Shown piece after piece: positions 1 through 8,151 of a stretch of 64,000 nt of DNA (within the stretch, counting starts at the first letter, position 1; every line of letters begins with the position of its first letter). The notes beneath the pieces were generated by a model, which did no database searches, was not told where the DNA came from, and saw only the letters and a program-made list of their open reading frames with translations. The DNA is taken from NCBI RefSeq assembly GCF_003403075.1, contig NZ_CP031557.1, positions 1,860,001 to 1,924,000 on the forward strand, read 5' to 3'. Source of the DNA: Flavobacterium psychrotrophum. GTDB lineage: Bacteria; Bacteroidota; Bacteroidia; Flavobacteriales; Flavobacteriaceae. The position numbers were made by a program, and so were the translations under genes.

Positions 1-614
1 CCATAGTAATCGTTTCAATGATGGCAAATGAGTATACTTACGGTACCCTGAAACAAAACCTTATAGACGGCCTTAGTAAAGAAGAATTTATAAAGAGTAA
101 GATCTTAACCGTACTTGCCTTTTCTGCTGCCTCTACCATTTTTATCTTTGTAATGAGCCTAATCTTAGGGTATAGTTTTTCATCATTTACAGAGCCATCT
201 ATAGTACTTACCGGCCTTGAGTATATACTGGGCTACTTTATAAACCTGGTAGCCTTCTTTTCATTCTGCTTGTTTTTAGGTATCCTTATAAAACGTTCGG
301 CTTTTGCCCTGGGGTTTATATTTGTATGGTTTATAATTGAAAAGATAGCTGAAGGCCTACTGTGGAGCAAAGTTTTTGAAACCAAAGAGGCACTTAATAG
401 CGTTACACAATTTTTCCCGTTAGAGTCTATGAGTAACCTGCTTATAGAGCCTGTAACCCGTTTTAAAGCTTATAAAGCTATAGAAGGGCAGGTATCTGGT
501 GCACATGCGGTTAAAGACTACGCAGTACATTGGTACACCATAGGTATTGTACTTTTCTGGACGGTGATATTCAACTTATCATCATACAAAATCCTGAAAA
601 GAAGAGATTTATAA
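1..614 (+). CDS. ABC-2 type transporter permease, C-terminal part (5' end outside window)
   Basis: This is the membrane subunit of an ABC-2 type exporter in the inner membrane. The reading frame is open back to the first bases of the window, with the codons before the ATG at 18 encoding a hydrophobic run (IVIVS), so position 18 is probably internal and the gene starts outside. The visible 198 residues begin with the cytoplasmic stretch NEYTYGTLKQNLIDGLSKEEF, typical of ABC-2 permeases. About five hydrophobic segments follow. The substrate cannot be told, and the ATPase partner should lie upstream. It ends at a strong convergent terminator. Confidence 0.8.
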   Translation, partial: IVIVSMMANEYTYGTLKQNLIDGLSKEEFIKSKILTVLAFSAASTIFIFVMSLILGYSFSSFTEPSIVLTGLEYILGYFINLVAFFSFCLFLGILIKRSAFALGFIFVWFIIEKIAEGLLWSKVFETKEALNSVTQFFPLESMSNLLIEPVTRFKAYKAIEGQVSGAHAVKDYAVHWYTIGIVLFWTVIFNLSSYKILKRRDL

Positions 615-621
615 TAACAAC

Positions 622-657
622 AAAAAGGGCAGTAAATTTAAACTTACTGCCCTTTTA
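622..657. terminator. Bidirectional Rho-independent terminator
   Basis: A 13-bp perfect stem (AAAAGGGCAGTAA at 623-635 with its complement at 644-656) and an 8-nt loop. A-runs and T-runs flank it on both strands, and it sits between the convergent permease and M48 peptidase genes. Confidence 0.85.
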
Positions 658-673
658 CTTTATACTTAGATAA

Positions 674-1489
674 TTAGTATTTTACACCCAGTTTGGTAGC
701 ATTAGCCTTGGCTGTAGGTATTTCTTTAGTAATGTTGCTTATACGAGTAGCATCGCTTGGGTGGGTACTTAAAAACTCAGGCGTGGCACTACCACCTGCC
801 TTAGCAGACATTCTTTGCCAAAATGCCAAAGCATTATCCGGGTTATATCCTGCTATTGCCATAAGCGTAAGACCTACTTTATCTGCCTCGCTTTCCTGGC
901 TACGGCCAAAAGGTAATATAGCACCATATTGCGCCCCTAAGCCATATGCCTGCTGAAATATTTGTTGTGTAGACTCTGTTTTACCAGATGTAGCTACTGC
1001 CACACCCTGAGCGCCTAGCTGCGCAAGCATATCAGTACTCATACGCTGTGCACCGTGGTTTAGCAATGCGTGTGCTACTTCATGGCCTAAAACTGTTGCA
1101 AGGCCAGATTCGTCTTTTGTTATTGGCAATATGCCACTATATACCACAATTTTACCGCCCGGCATACACCATGCGTTTACTTCATTGCTCTGTACCAAAT
1201 GGTATTCCCATGCGTAGCCATTCAGGTATTCTGATTGCCCTATAGAGGCAAGATATTTTTCGGCTGCAGCCTTTATCTTTTGACCTACGGCTGTTACCAT
1301 AGCAGCATCTTTAGTACCCGTAATAACTTTATTCTCTTTCAGGAATTGGTCATACTGGGCAAATGCTGTTGGGAAAATTTCACTATTAGAAACCAGGCTC
1401 AGGTTACTTTTTCCGGTAAACGGGTTTGTACTACAGGCTGCAAAAGTAAGTGCTACAGCAGCAGTAAGTGTTATTATTCTTTTGTTCAT
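674..1489 (-). CDS. M48 family metallopeptidase lipoprotein
   Basis: Zinc protease of the M48 (Oma1/LoiP/BepA-like) family, predicted to be anchored in the envelope. A signal peptide ends in a lipobox with Cys19 (TFAAC). The zinc motif HEVAH is at residues 136-140, and a third ligand is probable at Glu201 in SQESEADKVG. The C-terminal STHPSDATRI is typical of the family. Length (271) is normal for single-domain periplasmic members. Known relatives degrade misfolded outer-membrane proteins; that role is inferred here. It is transcribed alone, with a TAATTTTG -7 box just upstream. Confidence 0.92.
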   Translation of the reverse strand: MNKRIITLTAAVALTFAACSTNPFTGKSNLSLVSNSEIFPTAFAQYDQFLKENKVITGTKDAAMVTAVGQKIKAAAEKYLASIGQSEYLNGYAWEYHLVQSNEVNAWCMPGGKIVVYSGILPITKDESGLATVLGHEVAHALLNHGAQRMSTDMLAQLGAQGVAVATSGKTESTQQIFQQAYGLGAQYGAILPFGRSQESEADKVGLTLMAIAGYNPDNALAFWQRMSAKAGGSATPEFLSTHPSDATRISNITKEIPTAKANATKLGVKY

Positions 1490-1511
1490 GGTGCGTGTTT
1501 TATGTATTGAC

Positions 1512-1519
1512 CAAAATTA
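1512..1519 (-). promoter_or_regulatory. -7 promoter box of the M48 peptidase gene
   Basis: On the minus strand this reads TAATTTTG, an exact fit to the Bacteroidota TAnnTTTG -7 element, 23 nt before the start codon. No clear -33 TTG is seen. Confidence 0.5.
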
Positions 1520-1630
1520 TAAAAATTATGTGAGAATAATTTTCGAAATAACACCGCTTTAAGTTAAACTATTGTGAATATCACTAACATTAAAGTACTG
1601 AATAACAAGTAACTTAAGAAATCATTATGA

Positions 1631-1658
1631 TTGCATATTAAAATTAAGTGTAAATTTG
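1631..1658 (+). promoter_or_regulatory. Bacteroidota-type promoter (-33 TTG, -7 TAAATTTG)
   Basis: TTG at 1631-1633, 17-nt spacer, TAAATTTG at 1651-1658, an exact consensus match. It would start transcription near 1665, just upstream of the hydrolase-msrB genes. Confidence 0.7.
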
Positions 1659-1688
1659 ACTAACTTTTATTTGTAAGATAATCCTGTT

Positions 1689-2552
1689 ATGGACGATAAC
1701 GCCACTAAATATAACAGCTCTGTAAAAATGCCTAAAGGCATTATAGCAGCCATTAAGGTAATGGAAACGGTATCGCCTAAAGTAGCGGCTAAGTTTGCCA
1801 TTCGCCTGTTTACAACCCCCATGCGCTATACCCTGCCCAAACGGGAGGAAGTAATGGATAAAATGTCTGTTCAGACACTCGTAAATGTTCCTGCGCTAGG
1901 TAAAACCATACAGGTATATCAATTAGGAGACAATGCTAAGAAAGTACTGTTAGTACATGGCTGGAGTGGCCGTGGCACACAACTGTGCAGCATAGCCGAA
2001 AATCTGGTAGAAAAAGGCTATTCAACAATTAGCTTTGATGCTCCTGCCCACGGAAAATCGCCGGGTAAAACCAGTGATATGACCGAATTCATTGCAGCAA
2101 TATTACATCTGGAGAAAGAGTTTGGGCCGTTTGAGTTTGCCATTGGGCATTCGCTTGGTGCTATGGCCGTATTAAATGCTATCAAAAAAGGGCTAACCGT
2201 TCAGAAAGCCATTACCATAGGCAGTGGCGATATTGTTAAAGATATTATGGATAGCTTTTGGCAAAAATTAGGCATGGATATTGCCACAGGTACATTAATG
2301 ATAAACCTCTTTGAAAAAAAGTTTGGCGAAACTGTAAATAACTATTCTGCGTATGTTGCAGCAGCAGCGGTTACTATTCCTGTACTGGTAATACATGATG
2401 AAGAAGACGAAGACGTACCTGTAACAGCTGCACACCATATAACAGAATACCTTGCACAGGGCAGCCTTATAATTACCAAAGGTTTAGGACATCGAAAAAT
2501 TTTAGGCAATAAAACCGTAATTAAACAAATAACCGGATTTTTAGGAATATGA
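1689..2552 (+). CDS. Alpha/beta hydrolase
   Basis: Predicted cytoplasmic serine hydrolase of the alpha/beta fold, with no signal peptide. The oxyanion-hole motif HGWSGRG is at residues 90-96 and the nucleophile elbow GHSLG puts the catalytic Ser at 155. A probable acid (Asp242, in DEDVPV) and His268 (GLGHRK) complete the triad. The substrate is not predictable. Its stop overlaps the start of the downstream msrB lipoprotein (ATGA), so the two are probably co-translated. A consensus promoter lies 30 nt upstream of the ATG. Confidence 0.88.
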   Translation: MDDNATKYNSSVKMPKGIIAAIKVMETVSPKVAAKFAIRLFTTPMRYTLPKREEVMDKMSVQTLVNVPALGKTIQVYQLGDNAKKVLLVHGWSGRGTQLCSIAENLVEKGYSTISFDAPAHGKSPGKTSDMTEFIAAILHLEKEFGPFEFAIGHSLGAMAVLNAIKKGLTVQKAITIGSGDIVKDIMDSFWQKLGMDIATGTLMINLFEKKFGETVNNYSAYVAAAAVTIPVLVIHDEEDEDVPVTAAHHITEYLAQGSLIITKGLGHRKILGNKTVIKQITGFLGI

Positions 2553-3067
2553 AAAATATAATAATGGTACTTGCGCTGGTTATAACGCTAACCTCCTGCC
2601 AGGGACAGGATAAGAAAAAAGAAACAAAGGCTACCGAGATAGCAACCTCAAAACAAAAAGGCAAATTTGAGGTGACCAAAACTGATGCCGAATGGAAAGC
2701 GCAACTCACACCGCATCAATATGAGGTGCTACGTGAAAAAGCTACAGAGAGGCCTTTTACAGGAGAATATGATGATTTTTTTGAGAAGGGTACTTATGTA
2801 TGTGCTGCTTGTGGAAATCCTTTATTTAAAAGCGATACAAAATTTAACTCACACTGCGGATGGCCATCTTTTGACCAGGCCATAAAAGGATCTGTTGTAT
2901 ATAACCATGATGTAAGCTTTGGTATGGATCGCACCGAAGTTATGTGTGCAAAATGTGGTGGACACCTGGGGCATGTTTTTGATGATGGCCCTAAACAAAC
3001 TACCGGAGAGCGTTATTGTACAAATTCAGTATCAATCAAATTTATACCAACAGCTAAAAAAGATTAA
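2549..3067 (+). CDS. msrB: Peptide-methionine (R)-S-oxide reductase MsrB, lipoprotein form
   Basis: Reduces methionine-R-sulfoxide in oxidised proteins. The signal peptide ends in a lipobox at Cys17 (LTSC), so this copy probably works in the periplasm or on a membrane surface. The zinc site is Cys85/Cys88 and Cys133/Cys136. The catalytic Cys157 lies in RYCTNS, and the likely resolving Cys103 lies in CGWPSF. The 54-residue spacing of these two matches known two-Cys MsrB enzymes. It overlaps the upstream hydrolase by 4 nt and is followed 51 bp later by a second, cytosolic msrB. Confidence 0.95.
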   Translation: MKNIIMVLALVITLTSCQGQDKKKETKATEIATSKQKGKFEVTKTDAEWKAQLTPHQYEVLREKATERPFTGEYDDFFEKGTYVCAACGNPLFKSDTKFNSHCGWPSFDQAIKGSVVYNHDVSFGMDRTEVMCAKCGGHLGHVFDDGPKQTTGERYCTNSVSIKFIPTAKKD

Positions 3068-3118
3068 TTTTCAGGATAGAGAGCTCTAATTTTATGCTCT
3101 GCCCCCTACTATATATTT

Positions 3119-3511
3119 ATGAAAGACTATAATATAAAAAAGACCGAAGCCGAGTGGAAAGAACAACTCGGTTTTGAACGCTACAAAATATTACGCCAGG
3201 CCGGTACCGAATTTCCTAACAGCGGGCAATATAATCTGCATTTCGAAAAAGGAACCTATTGCTGTGGCGCCTGCGGCGAACCTCTTTTTGAAAGCGACTC
3301 AAAATTTAAATCGAGCTGTGGCTGGCCGTCTTTTGATGATGCCATACCCGGAAAAGTAGAATATATTAAAGACAACTCTTTTGGAATGCAGCGTGTTGAA
3401 ATATGCTGCGCCAACTGCGGTAGCCACCTGGGACACGTGTTTGATGACGGCCCTACCGAAACCGGACAGCGCTATTGTGTAAACAGCGCATCGGTCGATT
3501 TTAAAGAGTAA
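3119..3511 (+). CDS. msrB: Peptide-methionine (R)-S-oxide reductase MsrB, cytosolic form
   Basis: Second MsrB, 130 residues with no signal peptide, so predicted cytosolic. All key residues are present: zinc ligands Cys49/Cys52 and Cys97/Cys100, resolving Cys67 in CGWPSF and catalytic Cys120 in RYCVNS. It resembles the preceding gene closely over the catalytic domain, so the pair looks like a duplication split between two compartments. It is likely in the same transcript, since no terminator is seen in the 51-bp gap. Confidence 0.95.
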   Translation: MKDYNIKKTEAEWKEQLGFERYKILRQAGTEFPNSGQYNLHFEKGTYCCGACGEPLFESDSKFKSSCGWPSFDDAIPGKVEYIKDNSFGMQRVEICCANCGSHLGHVFDDGPTETGQRYCVNSASVDFKE

Positions 3512-3562
3512 AAACAATAACTAAATGTTATTTTACGTAAATTGCTTTTAAAATATTGTCTT

Positions 3563-3760
3563 ATGATTACTAAGGAAAAACTAAGAAGTTATATTAATGA
3601 TATGCCCGATGAAATTTCAATTGATGAATTAATTGATCGCCTGGTATTTATTGAGAAACTTGAAAACCGAATTTCAGAATCTGATAAAGAAAATGTTTTA
3701 GATGAATCTGAGATAAAATCTGAAATGATGAAATGGTACACCATGGAGCAAGGGACTTAA
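3563..3760 (+). CDS. Small acidic protein, antitoxin-like, unpaired
   Basis: A 65-residue acidic protein (MITKEKLRSYINDMPDEISI...) without signal or membrane segment. I take the ATG at 3563 rather than the in-frame TTG at 3542, because family-like proteins begin near MxTKEE. The pattern of a short helical N-terminus, ELIDRLVFIEKLE and a Trp-containing C-terminus resembles small antitoxin-like proteins paired with RelE/ParE toxins in Bacteroidota. That likeness is from memory and weak. No toxin gene follows: 40 bp downstream is a terminator. Function unknown. Confidence 0.6.
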   Translation: MITKEKLRSYINDMPDEISIDELIDRLVFIEKLENRISESDKENVLDESEIKSEMMKWYTMEQGT

Positions 3761-3800
3761 AAATCAAGATAAGAGAATAAAATATTTAGAACAACAATAA

Positions 3801-3834
3801 ACAGCTGTCCATACATAGGGCAGCTGTTTGTGTT
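3801..3834 (+). terminator. Rho-independent terminator
   Basis: Stem AACAGCTG (3801-3808) with CAGCTGTT (3822-3829), extended by a T-G and two C-G pairs, followed by a T-rich tail. It ends the msrB/small-protein region. Confidence 0.65.
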
Positions 3835-3858
3835 TTAAAAAAAGTTGTAATTTTAATT

Positions 3859-4497
3859 ATGGATTTATTCAAACAAACAGACTGGCCAAAGGCACTACGC
3901 CCACTTATTGAAAAATACAGGGACAAGCAGCACCCCCTGGATTATAAAAACATCTATCAATTAATGGTTATGGTGGTGCTCAGCGCGCAGGACAGTGATG
4001 CACACATCAACAAAATCGCACCTGCTTTCTTTGAAAAATATCCTGACATGAGAGCTTTGGCTAAAGCAAATACACAAGAACTTACTGATGCCCTTAGTGA
4101 TGTACGTTTTCATGGCAATAAGATAGCGTGGCTGCAGGATATTGCATCTGAAGTTAAGGAAGATAAGAATATTCCAACCACAATGAAAGAACTTACGGCA
4201 CTGAAAGGTGTGGGCAGAAAATCGGCTAATGTAATAAAACGCGAAGCCGGCACAGAACCTGAGGGGATAATGGTAGACCTGCATGTGTTGCGTGTAGCGC
4301 CACGACTGGGCATAGCCAAAGGTAAAAATGCCGATAAGGTAGAGAAAGAACTTATGGAAGCCCTTCCTAAAGATATGTGGGGCGAAATTGGTATGGCACT
4401 TTCTTTTCTTGGCAGGGAAACCTGCCGCCCTACCAACCCTAAACATAGCGAGTGTATTGTTAGCAGCGTATGCGATTATTGCCTTGCCCAAACATAA
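3859..4497 (+). CDS. nth: Endonuclease III-like DNA glycosylase with altered Fe-S ligand
   Basis: HhH-GPD base-excision repair enzyme acting on oxidised pyrimidines. The helix-hairpin-helix LKGVGRKSANV carries the catalytic Lys121, and Asp140 in MVDLHVLRV is the second catalytic residue, so glycosylase/AP-lyase chemistry is expected. The C-terminal iron-sulfur loop differs from the family rule C-x6-C-x2-C-x5-C. It reads Cys189-x6-His196-x2-Cys199-x5-Cys205, with an extra Cys208 in the closing CDYC. Length (212) is normal. It stands alone between two terminators. Confidence 0.88.
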   Translation: MDLFKQTDWPKALRPLIEKYRDKQHPLDYKNIYQLMVMVVLSAQDSDAHINKIAPAFFEKYPDMRALAKANTQELTDALSDVRFHGNKIAWLQDIASEVKEDKNIPTTMKELTALKGVGRKSANVIKREAGTEPEGIMVDLHVLRVAPRLGIAKGKNADKVEKELMEALPKDMWGEIGMALSFLGRETCRPTNPKHSECIVSSVCDYCLAQT

Positions 4498-4503
4498 AAA
4501 AAG

Positions 4504-4530
4504 AAGGCTGCCTAAATATAGACAGCCTTA
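4504..4530. terminator. Convergent terminator between nth and ankyrin gene
   Basis: Stem AAGGCTG (4504-4510) with CAGCCTT (4523-4529) and a 12-nt loop. It is preceded by an A-run and sits between two convergent genes. Confidence 0.6.
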
Positions 4531-4565
4531 CTTTACTAACTTTTTCCCAATAAAACTTTTTCTTT

Positions 4566-4952
4566 TTATGCCTCCAGTGCTTTTTTAAGTACTGTTACAG
4601 CATCTGTAGCGTTGCTTAATTGTGCATATTTAAGAGCCGTGTTGCCTTTATCGTCGGTTGCTTTTATTTGCGCACCTTTTTCTAAAAGCAGCCCTATAAT
4701 TGCTACCTGATTGTATCGGGCTGCAAGCATAAGAGGTGTAAGTCCATTCGATTTTTCATTGATATCGGCGCCATATTCTATGAATTTCTTTACCGTTTCA
4801 ATGTCTCCCTTCACAATAGCAACGGCCAGTGGCGTGGCATTCTTGTATTCTGTAACTAACCCAAAATTTAAAACTGTTGATGCGTTAGCCACTGCTGAGT
4901 TGCTAAATAGTGCCACAAGGGCAAAGCTCACATAAATGATCGTTTTTTTCAT
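4566..4952 (-). CDS. Secreted ankyrin-repeat protein
   Basis: A 128-residue protein with a cleavable signal peptide (MKKTIIYVSFALVALFSNSAVANAS), then about three ankyrin repeats. They are recognisable from TPLAVAIVKGDIETVKKFIEYGADIN (residues ~40-65), LTPLMLAARYNQVAIIGLLLEKGAQI and NTALKYAQLSNATDAVTVLKKA. Such small periplasmic ankyrin proteins bind partner proteins; in other bacteria some sit beside catalases, but here the catalase is 29 kb away. The partner is unknown. Confidence 0.85.
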   Translation of the reverse strand: MKKTIIYVSFALVALFSNSAVANASTVLNFGLVTEYKNATPLAVAIVKGDIETVKKFIEYGADINEKSNGLTPLMLAARYNQVAIIGLLLEKGAQIKATDDKGNTALKYAQLSNATDAVTVLKKALEA

Positions 4953-5177
4953 GATAATTGAATTTTTGATGATTGATTATAATTTTTGATTGTTTTCGTT
5001 ATACAGCGGTTGATTAGGCCGCTTTAAATAATAGACGATTACAAGAAGGAAAACGTTACTGCAAAAGAGATATTTAACATATTTTTAACATTTACTTTCT
5101 TACTATGCCTGCATACAAAAAGCATATAAAACTCAATAAAACCAAGGCATATGAGATGAAAATTCAGCCAAAAAAAA

Positions 5178-5927
5178 TTATTTAGTAGTCCGTTTTATTT
5201 TTGCTCCCTGACGTACAATGATCTCTGATCCTTCGGCAAGATAAACTGATAGTGGTGTTTCATCTTTAAGAAAAGCGAACTCAGCACCATATACACTTTT
5301 AAAGTCTACATCTATCTCATACTCTTTTACAGGATATAACTGCCAACGCGGATGCCCAACTTCATATTCGCTTGTTACCGCATTGCTTATTTTAGTATAA
5401 CCCCAAAAGTGCTCTGTAATAAACTCTTCTTCACTGCCAACTACAAGGTCTACAGGATTTTTATCTGCAATAACTTTAAGGTTATTCCAGTTGCCCTGTT
5501 TTTTCCATCCGTAAGAAACAGTTAGGTTATCTCCATCAGTTACCCAGATATGCCGTGTAGGCAGGGTTTCATAATTTTCGCGGTACAGCAGGTTTGCTAC
5601 CATTGTAAGCGCGGGCCTTGGCACAATTTCTTTAATAAAAACCACACCGCGTTTTTCGCCGGCAGTATGTTTATGCTTCACATAAAATCGCAGGTTAATC
5701 TCTTCAAAATTTATATGATAAGGTATTTTCATTTTTAGCACCTTGGTGTCTACAAACATAAACCCCACAAGGCTTACATAACACGTGCCATTCCACAGGT
5801 CCAGTTCAGTGTTGTAAGGCAGGTAAGGCTTAAGTATTTCTGGGTCTACAGCATAGTTTGTCATAACCAGCTTGCGCCATTGTGCATCTAAAAAAGTACG
5901 TTTTGTAATAACTTTCGCTTCTTTCAT
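5178..5927 (-). CDS. DUF2071 (YqjF-like) family protein
   Basis: A 249-residue protein of the YqjF/DUF2071 family, which is predicted to share the acetoacetate-decarboxylase-like beta fold. The usual opening is present (FLDAQWRKLVMTNYAVDPEILKPYLP), followed by DLWNGTCYVSLVGFMF and a central INLRFYVKH. No signal peptide, so predicted cytoplasmic. It follows the T9SS cargo gene by 26 bp on the same strand and may share its transcript. No reaction has been established for these proteins as far as I know. Confidence 0.85.
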   Translation of the reverse strand: MKEAKVITKRTFLDAQWRKLVMTNYAVDPEILKPYLPYNTELDLWNGTCYVSLVGFMFVDTKVLKMKIPYHINFEEINLRFYVKHKHTAGEKRGVVFIKEIVPRPALTMVANLLYRENYETLPTRHIWVTDGDNLTVSYGWKKQGNWNNLKVIADKNPVDLVVGSEEEFITEHFWGYTKISNAVTSEYEVGHPRWQLYPVKEYEIDVDFKSVYGAEFAFLKDETPLSVYLAEGSEIIVRQGAKIKRTTK

Positions 5928-5953
5928 ATAAAATTCATGCCCAAATATTCAGG

Positions 5954-7168
5954 CTATTGCTTAACAAGTTTAACAGACTGGCTCCCTTCAACTTCAACAT
6001 TATAAATACCTGCGGCAAACGTAGAAATATCCAGTGTATTGGTTTTGTTTGTAAGTGTACCATTGGCAACTATTTTACCCGCCATATCGCTAATAGTATA
6101 CTCCTTACCTACTGCTTGCGTGCTGAGATCAAGATTTACCGTACTGCCGGCAGGATTAGGATATAATGTTACAGCCTGCTCCAATACAGCATCAAACCTT
6201 GACAGATAACCATCGAGATATGAAGAAAGATTTACTGAAAAAAGCTTCTGGGTGGTATTAACAAGCGGGGCACGCTGAAAGTGTTCATTGCTCAGGTAGT
6301 AGTTTTTACCATCATTAGTCGTGATGGCTTCAACTTGTGTAAAAGATTCGGAAAAACCAATTTTACGCTTATTCCCTCCAAAAAAATCTTCTCCCGAAAA
6401 ATCATAAAGCAGGTATATAAACGGAGATAATATATTACTATAGCCACATAAAGCCACCATGTGGCGGTCTTCAAGCCAGGTTGCCCCGGTTATAAGTCCG
6501 TCTATATCATAACTACCCAATAACTCGGCAGTATGGGTACCGGGAGTTTTAGCCAGGCGGTATACACTAGTGCGCTCACTTACCCATTGTTTGGTAAAAA
6601 GGTAAATATAGTTATCGCCTACAACAAAGGCTTCACAATCAAAATCGGTATTGTTGTTTCCCGTTGGTGTAAAGTTTGTCTGGTTACTGTACGTAAAATT
6701 AATATTGTTTGGCGTAGGATTACCAGCCAGCAATCCTGCCTTATCTACCCGGATAATTCTCAGGTTAGAACGATTGCCATTAACATTGTTGCCAAAATCT
6801 CCTATATATACATAGGCGGCATCCTGGTCTATATCTTCCCAGTCCTGGTTTGCTGTACCTGCCACATTCAGGGTTTGGGTAATTTCGCCGTTTATTGTAC
6901 TTATGCGGTACAAATTCGTATCTGTATCATCATTATGGGTATAAACGCTTCCATTCCATAAAACCAGTCCGGAAGATTCATCTACCGTAGCAGGCATATT
7001 ATAAGACGACGTAGCCGAAACAGATGCTGATGCATACCTGCAGGAACCATCGTTAACAGTAGCATTAGGGTTGTAATTAGATGACAGCGGATCTGTACAT
7101 CCGGATACCTGTGCGCTTGCTTCAAAAGCCAGCAACAGGAGTACTGATAGTGTGTAATAGATCTTCAT
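5954..7168 (-). CDS. Secreted protein with T9SS type A sorting domain
   Basis: A 404-residue extracellular protein. A signal peptide (to about residue 20) is followed by the Cys-flanked segment GCTDPLSSNYNPNATVNDGS (residues 23-42), a motif common in surface proteins of Bacteroidota. A beta-propeller-like middle follows, and the C-terminus from about residue 325 (LYPNPAGSTVNL ... GIYNVEVEGSQSVKLVKQ) is a typical Por/type IX secretion sorting domain. The protein should be exported by T9SS and released or attached to the cell surface. The propeller's ligand is unknown. Confidence 0.9.
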   Translation of the reverse strand: MKIYYTLSVLLLLAFEASAQVSGCTDPLSSNYNPNATVNDGSCRYASASVSATSSYNMPATVDESSGLVLWNGSVYTHNDDTDTNLYRISTINGEITQTLNVAGTANQDWEDIDQDAAYVYIGDFGNNVNGNRSNLRIIRVDKAGLLAGNPTPNNINFTYSNQTNFTPTGNNNTDFDCEAFVVGDNYIYLFTKQWVSERTSVYRLAKTPGTHTAELLGSYDIDGLITGATWLEDRHMVALCGYSNILSPFIYLLYDFSGEDFFGGNKRKIGFSESFTQVEAITTNDGKNYYLSNEHFQRAPLVNTTQKLFSVNLSSYLDGYLSRFDAVLEQAVTLYPNPAGSTVNLDLSTQAVGKEYTISDMAGKIVANGTLTNKTNTLDISTFAAGIYNVEVEGSQSVKLVKQ

Positions 7169-7337
7169 AACGGTGTGGTTTAATGTGTTATATTAAAGTT
7201 ACCCATTATAAAAACGGCCTTTGCATTAATTAGCATAACTTTTACACTACAACATTTTAGCTCTCAGCATCTTATGTAAATTATAGATAACATATTTAAA
7301 TCCGATATGTTGCAACGGTCTAATATAGCTAAATTGT

Positions 7338-7355
7338 AATTTTTGTACAAAAATT
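7338..7355. repeat. 18-bp perfect palindrome
   Basis: AATTTTTGTACAAAAATT is its own reverse complement. It lies between the T9SS cargo gene (divergent) and the 40-residue miniprotein gene. It could be an operator for either; this is inference from symmetry only. Confidence 0.4.
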
Positions 7356-7431
7356 CTTTAGTAAAAGTTAAATGATTTCTGCACCACAAAAACGATAGAT
7401 ACCTTTAGATGAACATTAAAAACAAACAGTT

Positions 7432-7554
7432 ATGAATAATTTTTTCCGCGCACTAATAGCAGGCTGGGGCGCCAAGAAACTTGGCGGCGGGTGCATAGGC
7501 ACCATTGTAGTCTTTGTAATTATATATTATCTTTTAGGCCAATGTACAAGGTAG
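7432..7554 (+). CDS. 40-residue single-span membrane miniprotein
   Basis: An ATG frame of 40 codons ending in TAG, too short for usual gene callers. It begins MNNFFRALIAGWGAKKLGGG, then CIGTIVVFVIIYYLLGQCTR: an amphipathic N-terminus, a glycine-rich turn and one membrane helix (about residues 22-36) with two cysteines flanking it. I believe similar small proteins occur widely in Flavobacteria, but cannot check. A hairpin directly overlapping the stop codon supports a discrete unit. Function unknown. Confidence 0.65.
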   Translation: MNNFFRALIAGWGAKKLGGGCIGTIVVFVIIYYLLGQCTR

Positions 7555-7567
7555 CCTGCGGGCTACC
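7550..7567 (+). terminator. Hairpin at the end of the miniprotein gene
   Basis: GGTAGCC (7550-7556) pairs perfectly with GGCTACC (7561-7567) around a TGCG loop. It overlaps the TAG stop. There is no strong T-run, so it may be a processing or stability hairpin rather than a full terminator. Confidence 0.45.
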
Positions 7568-7591
7568 TAAATAGTAGTACAGTCTACAATT

Positions 7592-8095
7592 TTAACTTGT
7601 TGCAACCGCAACCGCTGCCCTTTGCATAGCACGGTAGTGCTGCACTAAAAGTAAGAGCAATAATTGTTCACGTTCTGTATTTCCAAAGTTTTCATTGCAG
7701 TTGAGATTATAAGTTGTTTCAAATCCCTTCCAGCTAAATTCAGATTTAATTACTGCCAGTTCTTCGCCTTTATAGCTTAGTAAGCTATAGCTGTTACTAA
7801 ACCAGCCACGGGCTTTGATAGTGTAAAAATGGTGTTCTTCCTTAAAAGGAATAAGGGTAGCACCACCACTAAAATTATTTTTTATCTCAAAAAGTTCCCT
7901 TTCACCTTCCAGCACCTGAGCGGTGGCTTTCCAAAAGCTTTTTATATTAAAAGTATAAACACCGCCACTGCCCATTTTTATGGTTGCTTTTTCAGAAGAC
8001 CATTTAATAAAATTAAGTGCCCCAACAAAACCATCATTTTCTGATAGTTCAAAATCACGGCTGTTGCTTTTGGCACTAATTTCAAACTGCTTCAT
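7592..8095 (-). CDS. Conserved hypothetical protein, 167 aa
   Basis: Not recognised with confidence. No signal peptide or membrane helix. The sequence is dominated by alternating beta-strand patterns (TIKMGSGGVYTFNIKSFW, HHFYTIKARGWFSNSYSLLSYKGEELAVIKSEF), a little like the LURP-one/Tubby-like barrel proteins. The C-terminus has a leucine run and helix (EREQLLLLLLVQHYRAMQRAA). It is followed 56 bp upstream on the same strand by the GH3 fusion gene and may be its distal cistron. Confidence 0.7.
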   Translation of the reverse strand: MKQFEISAKSNSRDFELSENDGFVGALNFIKWSSEKATIKMGSGGVYTFNIKSFWKATAQVLEGERELFEIKNNFSGGATLIPFKEEHHFYTIKARGWFSNSYSLLSYKGEELAVIKSEFSWKGFETTYNLNCNENFGNTEREQLLLLLLVQHYRAMQRAAVAVATS

Positions 8096-8151
8096 AACAA
8101 TATGTATTTATTCTCTCAAATATAGCTTATTTAGTGTAGTATCATATAGTG

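Noticed and set aside
3761..3781. Possible toxin remnant (KIKIRE then stop) after the antitoxin-like gene
   Set aside because: Six codons are too few to support a degraded RelE-type gene.
5105..5185. 26-codon plus-strand frame starting MPAYKKHIKLNKTK
   Set aside because: No promoter, no terminator, overlaps the end of the DUF2071 gene, and the composition is that of AT-rich noise.
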